Positions 39,496-52,611 of a stretch of DNA of 64,000 nucleotides are shown in pieces. A program made the translations under genes and the position numbers. The notes under the pieces are model-generated. The model made no database searches and had not been told where the DNA came from. It saw nothing but the letters and a program-made list of their open reading frames with translations. Numbering within the stretch: position 1 is the first letter of the stretch; every line of letters starts with the position of its first letter. Source of the stretch: Ypsolopha sequella (lineage: Eukaryota > Arthropoda > Insecta > Lepidoptera > Ypsolophidae); the NCBI GenBank assembly GCA_934047225.1, contig OW203986.1, positions 27,903,221-27,967,220 on the forward strand, given 5' to 3'.

Positions 39496-41760
39496 TGATT
39501 GTGATATCTTTAGCTAAATTATATATCAGTATTGATTTTAAATAGTCACTAACTAATCTGATGTAAAAGATTGGACAAAAATATCTAAAATAATGCTTAA
39601 AAAATTCAAGATATTAATAATGTAGGTGTAAATGATGAAAGTGCATTCCATGATGTAATATTTTTAAAATTTTTGTTTTCTACCTTTTCGGCATACAAAT
39701 AGATACATGTTAATTAAGAATTTTTATCATGTTTGTTTGCGTATAGTGAAATGAGGCTAACATTGAGAAGTTTAGATAAATAAGTATATTTCAGTTAAAA
39801 TAGTAACTACACTCTGGTCTTTCTGGTCTGGTCTTTTTTCTGTTCTAAAGGATCTCTTTTTATGTTGTGTACATACATATTCTCACGCCCGTCTCCCAAA
39901 AGGATAGTCGGAGACTACATTTTTTCATCTGCTACGATCCTGACACACCTTTTTTGGCTCTTTCATATCCATCAATCTATTATATTGTGTAATTATTATT
40001 ATAATAATAAATTACCATTCCTCAGAGGAAGTCAAAGTAGAAATAATAAGCAATTATTGAAACCTTTATTGCCTACTGTAAAAGCGATTTTTTTAAACAA
40101 TCAGATATCAAATAATTTTCAAAAAAAAAAAAAACTCAGAACTGCACATAAACATTTAGCAGTAAATTCTTTAAAAAAATCCCAACTTCACGTCTGTATA
40201 AAATCCAATTATTTCGATACTACCTTAATGTAATTAAAAGTTTGTTTTTACATATTATAAAAACTATTTGTGTACTTTATTCTTAAGGCGGTATGCGAAA
40301 AAAATACGGGTGTTTCTTTTCTGTGTATTTCATGAAATACAAAATATAAAACCAACTTTTTTCCCTTTTGCCCTGAATCCGCCTCTTTTGCACTGCGCGA
40401 TTTTTCACTTGGAGTGTCAGTGAGAAAAATAAAATTCACATAGCCCCTTAAATATAATTAATGGCATTAAATAAGGATTTTTAATAGTTTCCATGTAAGG
40501 TAAAATTTAATCCACCACCTGAATTCATACTGGAGACTCGGTTAGTGAACAGGAACAATGTTGAATGAACATTCCCTACGCAATTGAAGAATACTTAAAT
40601 AATGAGAATATTAAGATTTATAGATATAAAAGAGAGAAATTGTATTTACCTAGATTTTAAGCACAAATGCATGCCTTGTTTTTGTTTATGATACTTACTT
40701 ACTTAAATATAAGATGGATATGTTCCTTTATATCCCATAAGTATGTAGGTAATTGAAAAAGAATGATTGTGTTACTAGCTTTAAGTTACTTTGCTGTGCC
40801 CGACAGGGTCTTTAATTGATACTATACTAAAAATTTAATTTAAGACCTTTCGAACATTATGGTGCAAATAAATTTGAATTTGAATTTGAACCTTCAGGCA
40901 TAATTCGAAAAAAAAAAAATTTTGCGCTGATGCTGCCTATAGTAGGAATTTTATTTAAATTATATGTAAGTCCAGTTCGTAAGGGAACAAAAACATTTGT
41001 ATGAATTAGGCAATATAAATAAATTTCACCTTGTATATTTTGTTTAGTGTTCAGTGTTTAGTGGTATATTGCAAATGATTAGTACATCTTTATGTTGATG
41101 ATGGACTTTCGCAACGTAACGACTATTTCGATCAGTTAACATCTAATTATTTCAATAATGATTTACTTTTGAATAAGGCATGTCTGAATTTGGGTTTCAA
41201 TAAAAGCTTATTACTTCAACGTATAATTTGACCCCTTAACGCGAATAAGTAGGTCGAGTTATCAGTGACTCTAAAGCAAGAGGTGATATTATTACAATTT
41301 TACACTAAAATTGTCTATTTAAGATTATTGTGAAAAGGGAACAGAGTGACTTCGTTGCTGTATGAAAAAGATTATAAAAGCTCATGTACGTACCAACAGA
41401 TGTCATGCCGCGCGCCGCCGCGCCGTCGCAAAAAAAGTACATTAAGTATATCTCGATACTGTGGGTTCCTTTAATTTTCATAAAACTAAATTAAAAGAAA
41501 CTGAATAAGTACTAGCCTTTTATTACTGATTTTTGTTTTTTTGCTCGTTGCTAGGAATTAGGAACTAAAAAATAATACAGTTTTGTCGATTTGGCGTAAC
41601 ACGTTTTAATTAATTTGACAGGACTAAACTTATTTTAAGTATTCTGTCTTTTTCTTTCTGATCGAAATACCAAGACGGACGCTTAAAATAAGGTTAGTTT
41701 TGTCAAATAAGTTAAGCCGATTCGACACCAATATGTAGTAATTTTTTTGATGACAAATAT
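39496..41760. other. Downstream of the SDR gene: repeats, no gene
   Basis: Contains a reverse-orientation LINE tail at 39868-39950 (CTCACGCCCGTCTCCCAAAA), a SINE-like body at 40265-40445 related to 56100-56290, and a retroelement-like tail with AAATTTGAATTTGAATTTGA at 40868-40890. AATAAA at 40006-40011 might serve the SDR transcript. Confidence 0.4.
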
Positions 41761-41762
41761 TA

Positions 41763-42014
41763 TACTGGATGTTGCGGAAGCCGGAAACTTGCGATAGTAT
41801 TTGTCCATACGAAAAACTTTTAGTATGAAGCCAACACTCGAATCTCGAAAAAAAAAATCAGCTGTTCCATAGAAAAGTTACAAAGCTACCCGATCAAAAT
41901 GTATTATACAACATAATATTTTTTCTCAATTTCTCGATTTTTTTTCACAGAAAGATGTTTGTATGCTATCGCCAGTTTTCGGCTTCTGCAACTTCATCTT
42001 AACACCCTGTATAT
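41763..42014. mobile_element. Palindromic MITE
   Basis: The left end TACTGGATGTTGCGGAAGCC is mirrored imperfectly by the right end (GGCTTCTGCAACTTCATCTT then AACACCCTGTA); the inner arms share the CGATAGTAT and ATGCTATCG words. Confidence 0.7.
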
Positions 42015-42184
42015 ATTTTATACCAAGTTGCTGATTAGGATGCATGTACCCACCAAATGTATGTAGTATTCTAATATTTTTCTCAGTTTTCTTGGCTTTG
42101 TTAGATAAAGTTTCTTTTCTACCATAATATTAGATAACTTTTAGTATGGCAAGCATATTTCTGAACTGTCAACAAAATTTTACG

Positions 42185-42385
42185 AATTAGTGGCGCCATC
42201 TACCTTCGTCGTGTCGGCTGTTCGCGAGTTCTAGGGTTTTGTGTAATTTTCTTGTTTTTGTGCTAAAAACTAGAAAATTGGCGAAGTTAATGTGCGATGT
42301 GTGCTGGTTTTTGAGTGGTAACTGAAACTTAATCGGACATTGAAACAAGAGTTATACTAGACTGGTTAAACACTGCGGCTCCATG
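42185..42385 (+). other. Possible first exon of a plus-strand gene
   Basis: A GC-richer stretch without repeat matches ends in GGCTCC ATG | GTAAGTTCGA: an ATG followed directly by a consensus donor at 42386. This resembles a 5' UTR exon whose start codon sits at the splice site, as in the SDR gene. No convincing downstream exon was found up to 64000, so the rest would lie beyond the window or the call is wrong. Confidence 0.3.
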
Positions 42386-43037
42386 GTAAGTTCGACTTCA
42401 TAAATTACCTGTCGTCACTCCACTGCCGATCGATACTATAAAATTAATGTTTCGTGCCTGATTTGTATTAGATTCCTTCTAGGTTGTTAGCTATTTAGGT
42501 TGCTGTTGTGTTTAAAGCCAAACATTGAGTTGACCCATTTAGGAATCTTGCCCGGTACAACTTTCTACTGGACCGACCCGTACTTACCCTCTATGCATAC
42601 ATTTATTTACGCAACTGCTTTCTTGCAGTAAATAGGACCTTGCATTCAAAACCTGCTACCCAAGCTGATGGAGCATGTTTATAACGTGTTGCGGTTGCTT
42701 AAAACACAAAGATATCAGAATCCGGACTACTTCACTTGTTTCTGAATTTCGATGGACATTCACATACATTCATATCAAATAACTAAACACAAAACAAATC
42801 TGGGTTGGGGTATAGATGATGGGAAAAAAGACTTGCTTAGACTTATTTACTTTTTGCCTGGATCGTGCCACCTTATCGACACTCTGACCGATAAAGTCAG
42901 AATGTCAAAAAGGTATATAGTAGAATTTTTTTGACATTTCTTCTAAGGTCTAAGTGCTGCCTTATTTACAACCTAACGAGAGATAGGGTGAGAATAAATT
43001 CTGTACCTAATATGTGGAGCCCAGACAGTGCTAGCAT

Positions 43038-43271
43038 CAGTGGCGTGCACAGAAGTTTTTGCTGGAAAAGCAATAGACAATACAAAATATGTTTTTTTAA
43101 TATCACTTTAAAAATAATCATTTGTATGAATCCAGGGTAGACATTGTCTACCATAGAGTGAAAATTTTCATACAAACTTTTTTTTCAAAACAAGATTTTA
43201 ATTTTTTATCTATTTCGTCATACTTGACCTTTGCATTGCTTTTCCAGCAAAAAGTTCTGTGCACGCCACTG
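43038..43271. mobile_element. hAT-type MITE, family H240, copy 1
   Basis: Termini CAGTGGCGTGCACAGAA and TTCTGTGCACGCCACTG; inner arms with GCTGGAAAAGCAAT and its mirror. Flanking 8-mers GCTAGCAT and GTTAGTAT agree at six of eight positions. Second copy at 55064-55323. Confidence 0.8.
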
Positions 43272-46200
43272 GTTAGTATACTTTAACCCAAAAGTGCATC
43301 TAAACTATGGTCTAGTCGCTTACACCAAAGAATCGTAGTGCCGTTGAAAGTGAAAGTACCACTGAGACAAAATAATGTAGGAAGAAGTTTAGAATTGAAG
43401 TTGGTGTAGTTGCATGTTTTCTGTGATCAGCACTGAATAATTGCTGTTACATTTGAAATCAAACATTAGATTATAATATTTATAATATAAAGTTTCCTGT
43501 AGGGTGTCCAAAGGCTAAAAAGGGAACAATTGTGGTGAGACTTTGTTGTCTATCTGTCAGTCGATTAGTATGTATGTCAAAGCCACAAACTTTTGATCCA
43601 CTTATGCTAGAGACATGAAATTAGGTCTGAAAATAGAATTTACGTGCTCACTCAACATGGTATAAATTAAAAGAAAAGAAACAAAATAGCTTAGACTGTT
43701 GCTACAATAACGGACAGAAGAAAAATCATGTTTTTAAAATAGGTATGTAAAGATTGCAGAAAAAATAAGCAAATCAAAAACTTTTGGTTAATTTTGGTAC
43801 ATAAAAAAACAAATTAAAATGATGTGCTTTTAAAACTGTTATATACAGGACGCCGCAGTAAATGCTCATCAGCTATCTTCGGCTTTGTAGAGCGCCATCT
43901 CTGTCACTGGAGTGTTACTGCTTTGTGCGACAGAGATGATGCTACGATACAATGTGCATTATTTACTGCTCGGACCAGTATCTAAGATAGATCTCTCTGT
44001 AAAATATGTTTTTAGGTACAGCAAGGAACCATTAGCGCATAGGTTCCAATTGCCCTTGATTGGTTTTTCGTTTGTGCTGAATTTGTCCCATTACATTCCA
44101 AAACACGATTTCAATTTAGATCTTAGATTTTAGAAACCTACAGCAGCACAACATTAACATCTGTAAAGTATTATAGTCTTAAATATTATATCACTGGCCG
44201 ATTCAATTCAAATTCAAATTCAAATTACAGGTTTATGTTAAATATTAATAATTTTATTTATTTCATGCGAACAGCTAAGGCTATAGAATTCACTTAGATT
44301 ACATTATGTTAGTTCTGTTGTATAATAAAAGCTTGTTTTTATACAAGTTTTTGTTTATTATTTTGTTTTAAGTTACGTTTATACCTACCCTATCTAAATG
44401 ATTGCTGAGCCAAGTAAAAGGCAACTAAGTTACATATAAGTTCTTTAATTTTTTTTTCTTTCCGTCGTCTGTGTATACTTAGTTTGCAATAAACATGTGA
44501 ATTTGAATATTAGCATTTATTACATTAACTATGAAATTTTCGAAATTTTCTTACATATTCATGAGCTCATAGTTCCCGTAATTCAATAGCTATTTACATT
44601 ACTTAGTTTTTTGTTTAAAAGTTGCTGGTTTTATATCTACGTAAAAAAAAATATTTTTATTTTCAGTTTGATTACAAAAATTTAATCTTCAAAGAGAGTT
44701 TTCCTAAATATAATTCATTTCCATGATAAGATATAAATATACATAATATTTTTTACAGCTGACAAAAAAATTAAATTAAGTTAGCTTAATGTTTTCTCAT
44801 TCATACACATTTGTTTGTTTGTCATTTGTCATTACTAAAGAAAATGCAAAAATGTATGTAGTGAAAATTGAGTTTTCTTCAAATTCTCCATAGAAAACGG
44901 CAATTTAATAGTTAATGACCTAATATTAAAATTCAATTATTCACAATTTTCATGTTGCTTGAAAAGTGATGACAATTAAAATGTTTCACACAATAACGGT
45001 TTACAAACGGTTTTCTCCGATGTTCCCTACTATGCGAGGAGTTATAATTGATAATATTTACAACCAGTGAATATTTCATTTTTGGGACATTCATTGCCGA
45101 GTGTCTGGCGCCTTTTGATTAATTACTTCTTAATGGTATAAGGCATTAGCCTACGTAATTTATTGTTAATTTGATGAGAAAAGCCGCCATTTTGCAGATT
45201 TCGTATTATTTATTGAAGAGCTTTTTACGAGGTCAGTAAACGACCTGTTGTTATCACCGCATCATTTGTCTGAATTGCTGAATATGGGGATTTAAATTTT
45301 AAAAGCTGTGGTAGCAAGTGAAAAGTAGTATTTTGTGCAACTGTAATATCATTGAGATATTGGGACACGAGTGCTTGTTTCTAAAGCTGTGTTAGGTTTA
45401 GCCAGCGCTGGCTGCCAGCACTGGCGGGAATAGTGCGCCGACGTATTTTTCAAGCCAGTGACTTGTCTGAGGACTGGCGCCAGCATTACTGGCTTCGTCT
45501 AAACCCACCTTAATGTCAAATTATGTCCAGTTGCACATAATACTTTATCTACAAAAATATCGTTTTCGCGTGACATTATTCCTAATATTTACAACTTACT
45601 AGGTATTTCACGAGCAATGAGAAGAAGAACACTCGTTTATGAACCACAGGTGTGTCGTCCGATATTGCTGCCTTAGTGAGAGCTAATCAGAAGCCACGAG
45701 GAGAAAGAGGGAGGCGAGTCTTATTTAAAATAGTTACTTATTTAGTATGTTAGTTATTTGTTTGTTTATTTTTGTTTGATTTTATGTTCCCTTTTGTAAT
45801 ATAGGCTAAGGCGGAAGATCGACGGTTTTTTGTTTTAACAAACAGCCATAAGTCGAGCCTTAGACCGATTTGTCATTTGTATTTTGTGTAATTTGTTTTT
45901 ATAATATTGTATTCATTTGTGACAAATAAACGGCTTCTATTCTATTATGTTTCTGGTCGCTGTTGTTGATTGGCTTTCTAGCGGTGTTATAATAAATTGT
46001 AATATGAATTATATATTATAAATAACACAGTAGGTTATAAAAGCTTTTTTGATGTTGGATTTACCTTATTGCAGTATGGGAGTACATAAAAATACATTTT
46101 TAGCTACATAGAACATCTTGAGGCACAATATCAAAATAAGAAGCACCCTTATATTATGTATTTAATGCTGTAGTACATTACAAATGCCGTGTCTGAAACT

Positions 46201-47480
46201 CGGAACGCCGCAGGGTTCAGTTTGCGTGAGCTACAATATTGGGAACAAAACGCAACCACGCTGCAGGAAATACCTGAAAATGACTTCTGTTCTGAGCCAA
46301 CTATTAATAAAACGCCATGTCACGTTTATATCCAATCTTTTGATTTTAATTTAATACTTAAGTAGATTGATTGCTTCTCGTTACCGTGATTTATATACAA
46401 AAATATTTATTTCTGTTTAATATATTGTATGAAACTGGTTACCGGCTAACACAATAAGGATTTTGACCAGTTAGCTGCGGGTGTCTAGGCTATGTGATAT
46501 ATGAATTTGTTATATGATTGATTGTGATTACGACAGTTTTAAATAAAGTTGGTTTTTAGGATTTTATTAAAAACCAGAGTTTTGTTATTGCCGATTCCGG
46601 GACCCGTGAAGAAATAAAAAAAAAAATTATTCATATAATAAATGTAATTTTACAGTGGTTGGGGTCTCCTTTAAAGTAAAGGTATAACTGTGATAGGAGA
46701 AATAATGTCTTAATACATAAGGATTAGGGTGGTCCTTATTTTTCGAAGTGAAAAATGTCACCGGGCGGGCACCCTCTGATTATGTTTTCTGTGCTACAAT
46801 ATAAATACAGTACCTTGTTTTTTTTTATTACTTTGAAATTGCGACCGTCAATCAAAAAATCATTGAGATAAGTAGATATTATTCAAATATTAAACCGTGC
46901 TTACTCGTTCTCAAGTACCTATATAATTTTTTTTCTCCATCGGCTACGTTCTTGACACCGCTTACATCCATTTGGTTCGATTATTATAGTAATTCTTACA
47001 TTGTCAATCTTTTGCAGTTTTTTTGCCCAACCTCTGATTGTAGTTCATAAATTAAGGGGGTATGCCGTCAAAATCGACACCTTTTGAAGTTATTTATCTG
47101 CTGTTCAAAATAAGTCCCAAGTTAAATAAATTAGTATAACAATTTTGGGACCATTTTCTAGATTTTGGACTATCAGAAACTTGATTGGAGAAATTTCACT
47201 GGATAGAAATAATCATTGAAATGAGGTCTAAATTTAAACTTTTTTTGATATTATGACAAATTGGAATAGCATACAGACTTCAAAAATATTTATTTAGATG
47301 GGTTTTAACAATACCTAAATTAATGGTTATGGAAATTTTCATAGCTATTTTAGTTAATTTTTTATTAATTTAAAACCGACATTTTGCCAATTTTCCCCGA
47401 TTCCATCCCTCTCGCACTGCGGACCTTTCCGCCTGTAGTAACGGAGACCTTTGCACGGACGATATATCACCTTAACACTT
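43272..47480. other. Long stretch without a gene
   Basis: AT-rich DNA. Recognised pieces are a retroelement-like tail with repeated AAATTC near 44205-44225, a short TIR element at 45392-45513, a possible retroelement 3' end with AAATAAACGG near 45924, and an A-rich tail near 46610-46627. No exon-like frame. Confidence 0.4.
45392..45513. mobile_element. Small TIR element
   Basis: TTAGGTTTAGCCAGCGCTGG at the left against CCAGCATTACTGGCTTCGTC then TAAACCCACCTTAA at the right. Inner CCAGC words are mirrored. Moderately degenerate. Confidence 0.45.
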
Positions 47481-47482
47481 TC

Positions 47483-47585
47483 GTCAGGTTCTAACACTGA
47501 CAGCAGGATAGCGTATACAATTTTCAACGCGTGCGACAGAGATGTTGCGACTCCTGATTTGTAAACGCGGCTCTGGGTCCATGCA
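47483..47585. repeat. Dispersed repeat containing GACAGCAGGATAGCGTATAC
   Basis: Matches 27560-27700 (same orientation) and 29115-29255 (reverse). Confidence 0.55.
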
Positions 47586-47629
47586 TTGTGTGAGACACGT
47601 TTTAAAGACTTCTAATATTTTGTATATCG

Positions 47630-48300
47630 TTTCTCCGTATTTGTTACAAAATATTAAGAAATAATTAAAACGGCCAAAATACAACTTTTAGATAAAAACA
47701 ATGAACAACCTATAGCATTAGTTTAATATATGATTAAACGTATTTTAAATGATATTATGGTAGCTTCAAAATAATTAGATTTTCCATTAGAGTGAAATGA
47801 GAATTTTTCAGGGTTTGAAAGGATCAAGATGAATATGCCACTTGATAATTATCGCGATAGGTATCATGATACTGACCCGATAGGTATCTGATATTGATCA
47901 AACTGATATAAGACTAGCAATCCTTTTATAACTGGTATTACATATTAACATTTACGTTAGAGGCAAGCAGTTTAGTAAATAAATTATACACATTTTACAA
48001 CACAAAGTAATCTTTTCTTAGTTTTTGTTCATAATTTCGTGACTAAAATTTCGATTATACTTATCAAAGATAATTATGAACCTATATTTATCTTGAACAT
48101 TATCTTGACAAGTATCAATGATAATGATCACAGTTCGAACCCTGGAATTTTTTAATTTAATTGTTATAAGTTCTAATTTTCAAGCTATCACAATATTATT
48201 TAAAATACGTAATATATGTAAACTATTGTTATACACTGCTTTTATCTAAAAGTTGTATTTTGGCCGTTATAATTATTTGTAACAAATACGGAGAATCGAT
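47630..48300. mobile_element. Palindromic MITE, family P330, copy 3, with internal insertion
   Basis: The outer arms (AACGGCCAAAATACAACTTT and its mirror at the right) match the other P330 copies. About 380 bases (roughly 47810-48185) replace the usual centre. Confidence 0.7.
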
Positions 48301-48423
48301 CCTTAATAACTCGATACAGCCTCCGCCTAGAGCCTTACACGGTATTTGTAATGATTTATGGGCATTATTTTACGGATTCTAGAATTAACAACCGCCTCAT
48401 CTGCCCCCCTATTCTGTATCTTA

Positions 48424-48613
48424 GGTTGCCAACTGGACAGGGTGCCTATCGTCAAAACCATAGATAAAAACTGAACTTTCAAAATTGCCTTTAGAAGGCA
48501 TTGAACTATTTACGAACTGTGATGTCATTTCAAATGCGAACATATCCTTAGACAATCAAAATTCGATATATATTTATGTTTTTGATGATAGGCACCTAGT
48601 CCAGTTGGCAACT
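48424..48613. mobile_element. Palindromic MITE, family P170, copy 2
   Basis: GGTTGCCAACTGGACAGGGT at the left, mirrored by GCACCTAGTCCAGTTGGCAA at the right. It follows a P330 copy, as at 38405. Confidence 0.8.
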
Positions 48614-49665
48614 AGAGATACATAACAGACCCGCGGTCGTTTCATATCAATATTCTTAGCACGCGGTGTTTGTACGAGTTGCCGTACCGTAAAAGTCGTT
48701 TTAATTAATTAATTTAATTTGGTCAGATGTATTTAGGCATGTGAAAATACCATTTTTGATTCATTAAAATAATAAATCATTTATTTGCAAAAAAAAAGGG
48801 TTATGCGTAAGACGGAACAAAGTAATATGCAGAGAAAGCGCCTTATTCTTTTTTTTTCAATATTGTTCTTTATTTTCAAAAATCTTAACCTAGTTACATA
48901 AATGCACAATCAACAAAAACCCATAGGGTTTATCAGTGATTGCGGAGTTCGGTACTTATCTTAAATTATATTAGCAATAGGTAAACATCTCACAAGTCAC
49001 AATTGAATACATATCAACAATACAATTTTTTCCATTACTACAGGAATCATAAAAAAAGTTCTAATTTAAACTGTGTTGTCTTATTTTCAAATTAAGGTCC
49101 ATTCGGACCACAGAACTATATTCGGACATAATATTATAAGACCGCTCGCCGATACCGCGCGTCGCCTGGCAGTGTGGCTGAGCGCAACGCTACGTTTTTT
49201 TTTATAACAGCTACGCGCTCCCTCCTTACGTTTCTAAAGCAGACTCGCCGCTTCTTCCTCACTTTTTATCTACTCTTCAGTCACCAATTTGCAGTTAACA
49301 CAGTTATCGTACCAACAAAGCGGTATAAAGAACAAGATTTATGTGTTTAGGATTAAGAAAAGGCGTTGCGCAGGTGCGCCGCGCCAGATCGGTTTCGGAG
49401 CTGCTCTTTTTCCGGCATTAAATTTAAATAATCCATAACTCAGCGTGGGCGGAACCATTTTCTTATTATAATGTACCCTAAACGTTGCTACTGAATTCGA
49501 ATCAGTCCAAATCGAATACCGAATTCTGTGGGTGATTTTTCAATGCATCTGTGGAGGCTAGGGTTGGCAGTTTTCTGTATTTATGTCGTAGGCAGATCGT
49601 AGGCAGATGAAATCAAAAATCTTTCATCAAATGTCAAAATAGGTACGACGATGGTTTACTTCAGG
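48614..49665. other. Stretch without a gene; GC-richer block at 49140-49440
   Basis: No exon was recognised. The block 49140-49440 is richer in GC and CG than its surroundings and could be an unrecognised element or regulatory DNA; nothing decides between these. Confidence 0.3.
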
Positions 49666-50033
49666 TATGGGTAAGCTTTTGAAAGTTGCAGGCCAACAGT
49701 TTGGATGTCAACGAAATCGCGGGCCGTTGATTATCGTGAAAAAGATAACGGTTTATGTTAGACAATAATACATACGATAAAATTTTGGCAATTGACATGT
49801 TAGTTTTGTCACTGCTTGCACACACCGCAATCTAATATGTAGGAACTTTGCAAAAATATGAATGAACATAATTTATGATGAAAGTATAAGTTTTGTCGCT
49901 TTATAATGCTCTCACTCAGCTCTCTTGTATGAAAAATATTACTATTTTTGGTGCACAGTTTTAAGATGTTCCGCGGGCCGGTCCAAAACCCGGGGCGGGC
50001 CGCATTCAGCCCGCAGGCCGTGCATTGCCCATA
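49666..50033. mobile_element. Probable hAT-like element
   Basis: TATGGGTAAG at the left against TTGCCCATA at the right, with a GCGGGCCG-rich end (CCGCGGGCCGGTCCAAAACC) of a kind common in insect hAT-derived repeats. No clear target duplication. Confidence 0.4.
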
Positions 50034-51339
50034 TATACATGTAAATAAATTTGCGGATCCGAGCGAAGAATTCAACGATGTGCCGACGACATATTAACTG
50101 ACTGACTAATCTATCAATGCTCAGACCAGACGGCTGTACCTAGGAATATAAAATTTGGACTATAGGTTCGTTGTATTACGTAGCCATCCGCTACAAAGGC
50201 ATTAAAAAAAATGTCAGCAGAACTTAATTATGAGGGATTTTATTCACATTACTGGATCTGGTAACCCTATCGGAGGCTCTTCTTGGCTTCTTGAAGTTAA
50301 AGACTAACCAATCAATATTCAATGTTTCTTTGATTGGTTGAGTTTGCGGCAAAGGAGTAATTAAATAATAATTGAATTTAATTTAATATCCCATTTTAGT
50401 GGCCCGTATTTTCAGTACGGGAAATTTATGAATATGAGACACAAAAACTGTTGAAGCTCTTGCTTAAGAAGTACAAAAGTGTCAAGGATAATATTCTTTT
50501 TTAATTCTTTATTGTACACACACGGAAATATAAACACGAACAAAATTACAGTGAAAAAAGATGCACATTGGCGAGCTTATCTCTAAACAGAGATTTCTGA
50601 CAGCAAAACGATCATAATAGGAAAAGTAACATAAATGTAGTAATCATATACGTACACAGAGAAGACAAACATACCAGGAACTATACATAATAATACTTTA
50701 TTTAACTTTCTATGAGCTTTTATTAATACATGTTTAAAATAACATATGTATTATCTGGATACTTTTTTCCTTTTTTAGTAAAAGCGTCATAGTAATTTGT
50801 GTTACAAAGGGCCCAAGTAATATTTTGTACGTCTAGGGCGTTATTTTGAATTCAGAGCGAACCGAAGGATTCTGTTGTAGAATCTTGAGCGTAGCGAGGA
50901 ATTAAATATAAGACGCCCGAGAACAAAATATCTTGGCCCCGAGTGATACAAACTATTTTTCATCACTACCTATTAGAAAAAGAAAAAGGTACGAGTACCT
51001 GGTATTTTGTGGTAATAATTGTTGCACTTCATTAGCTGCATCATTTACTATGTTTTCACGAATTAATATATTAGCACATCAATCTCACTACATACTCGAA
51101 TTCATTTTTAATTATTAAGTATTTGCAATAACAGGCGACAACATATTTCTGAGAAAAATAAATAAAAGAAGTATGACAGTTATTTTTTCAGCGCGCATTG
51201 CCGGTGAAGCCGAGCCAGCCAGTAACTTATCCAAAAAAAATGTTGTGTTTTACTATAACTAATTAACCAATTACTATAAAAATTATACTGATATTTCACT
51301 ATAGGACACGTGTCCATTGTCGTTTTTCGAATCGGTGTG
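50034..51339. other. Stretch without a gene
   Basis: Low-complexity AT-rich DNA; no exon-like frame or clear repeat was supported. Confidence 0.35.
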
Positions 51340-51500
51340 ATGAAAACTGATGTGATGCCCGCTGGACTGACGATCTGAAGGACGTTGCAGGTGGCGGCTG
51401 GATGAGGATGACTGAGGACCGCCAAGAGTGGCGTAATATTGGGGAGGCCTATGTCCAGCAGTGAACGAATACGGGCTGATGGATGGATGGATGGAGATGA
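51340..51500 (+). pseudogene. LINE 3' end: ORF tail and GGAT repeat
   Basis: Translation around 51403-51460 reads RMTEDRQEWRNIGEAYVQQ and then a stop, the usual end of a group of lepidopteran LINE ORFs. It is followed by GATGGATGGATGGA at 51479-51495. Confidence 0.7.
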
Positions 51501-51564
51501 AAACAGTTTTTGTCTCATACTCATAAATTTTCTTAAATACGGCCCACTATTAAGGGTAATTTCT

Positions 51565-51905
51565 CCAGAATTATAACAAAATATTAAGAAAAAATTATAA
51601 CGGCCAAAATACAACCATTAGCTAAGATTAACGATAGTTTGTTATATGCATAAACATATTTTTAATTATATTATGGTAGCTTAAAATAATTGAATTTTCC
51701 ATAAGCGTGATATTAGATTATTTTAGGAATTTACGGCTGGTATCACGACCATGGAAAAGTCAAATTGTTTTATAGCTATTGTAATATCATTAAAAATATG
51801 TTAATGCACATAGCAAATTATTGTTAAAAGTTGTTTTAGCTAAAGGTGTATTTTGGCCGTTTTAATTATTTATTAATATTTTGTAACAAATATGGAGAAA
51901 CGACC
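51565..51905. mobile_element. Palindromic MITE, family P330, copy 4
   Basis: The most complete copy: AACGGCCAAAATACAACCAT at the left, centre with AAGCGTGATATTAGATTATT, and the mirrored right arm ending in TTGTAACAAATATGGAGAAA. Confidence 0.85.
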
Positions 51906-52217
51906 CTTGTAATAATCAAGAATTGTCGAAATTTCGACATTTCGACCCAAATATTTGACTGACGACAACTTCAAGTGTATATACATAGGTATTAATAAAA
52001 CACAAAAGTATAAATGTATAATAATGCAATACGTGTGAGGATATCTGGCCAGTTCATCCAACCTTTGTGTTTTTCGAATGCTTTTATTTGAACTTTCGGT
52101 AAAATAAATGGCGTCCAATATGATAGCAATTTTGGAGTTCCGCGCCCAAAGGGTAAAAAGTATTCCCATATGCTGTAATTTCGCTGTTCGCTTGTATGTA
52201 CATATGTATCTTAAATG

Positions 52218-52483
52218 TACAAGGTGAATATGTGATCATCGTCCAAATTCATACTTGAGCCTTGGTAAGTGATCAGCATCATGAACCAGTAACGATTTTT
52301 GTAAAATTCATAAAATTAAATTTCGACTTCCCATAGTGATTCACTTAGGACTGGGAGTGAATTATTATGGGAAGTAAAAATTTCGTTATACGAATTTCAC
52401 AAAAATCGTTATCGGTTCATGATGCCGATCACTTACCAAGCCTCTAGTATGAATTTGGACGATGGTCAAAAAGTCACCTTGTA
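52218..52483. mobile_element. Palindromic MITE
   Basis: TACAAGGTGAATATGTGATC at the left against CACCTTGTA at the right. Arms contain CGTCCAAATTCATACT and ACGATTTTTGTAAAATTC with mirrors. About 100-base arms. Confidence 0.8.
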
Positions 52484-52611
52484 TATTTTGTAAATAAATA
52501 TTAAATATTGACATTTTTGTATTTTTAAATGATTAGAATTAGAGAAAACAAGGTTAAATAAAATTTTAGTGAGATACGAGTATATTTCTGGGTAACTGAT
52601 GCCGGGTATTA

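Noticed and set aside
39862..40233. 123-residue plus-strand ORF
   Set aside because: It starts in a dispersed LINE tail and continues in low-complexity AT-rich DNA.
51180..51614. 144-residue minus-strand ORF
   Set aside because: Runs antisense across a LINE tail, a GGAT repeat and a MITE.
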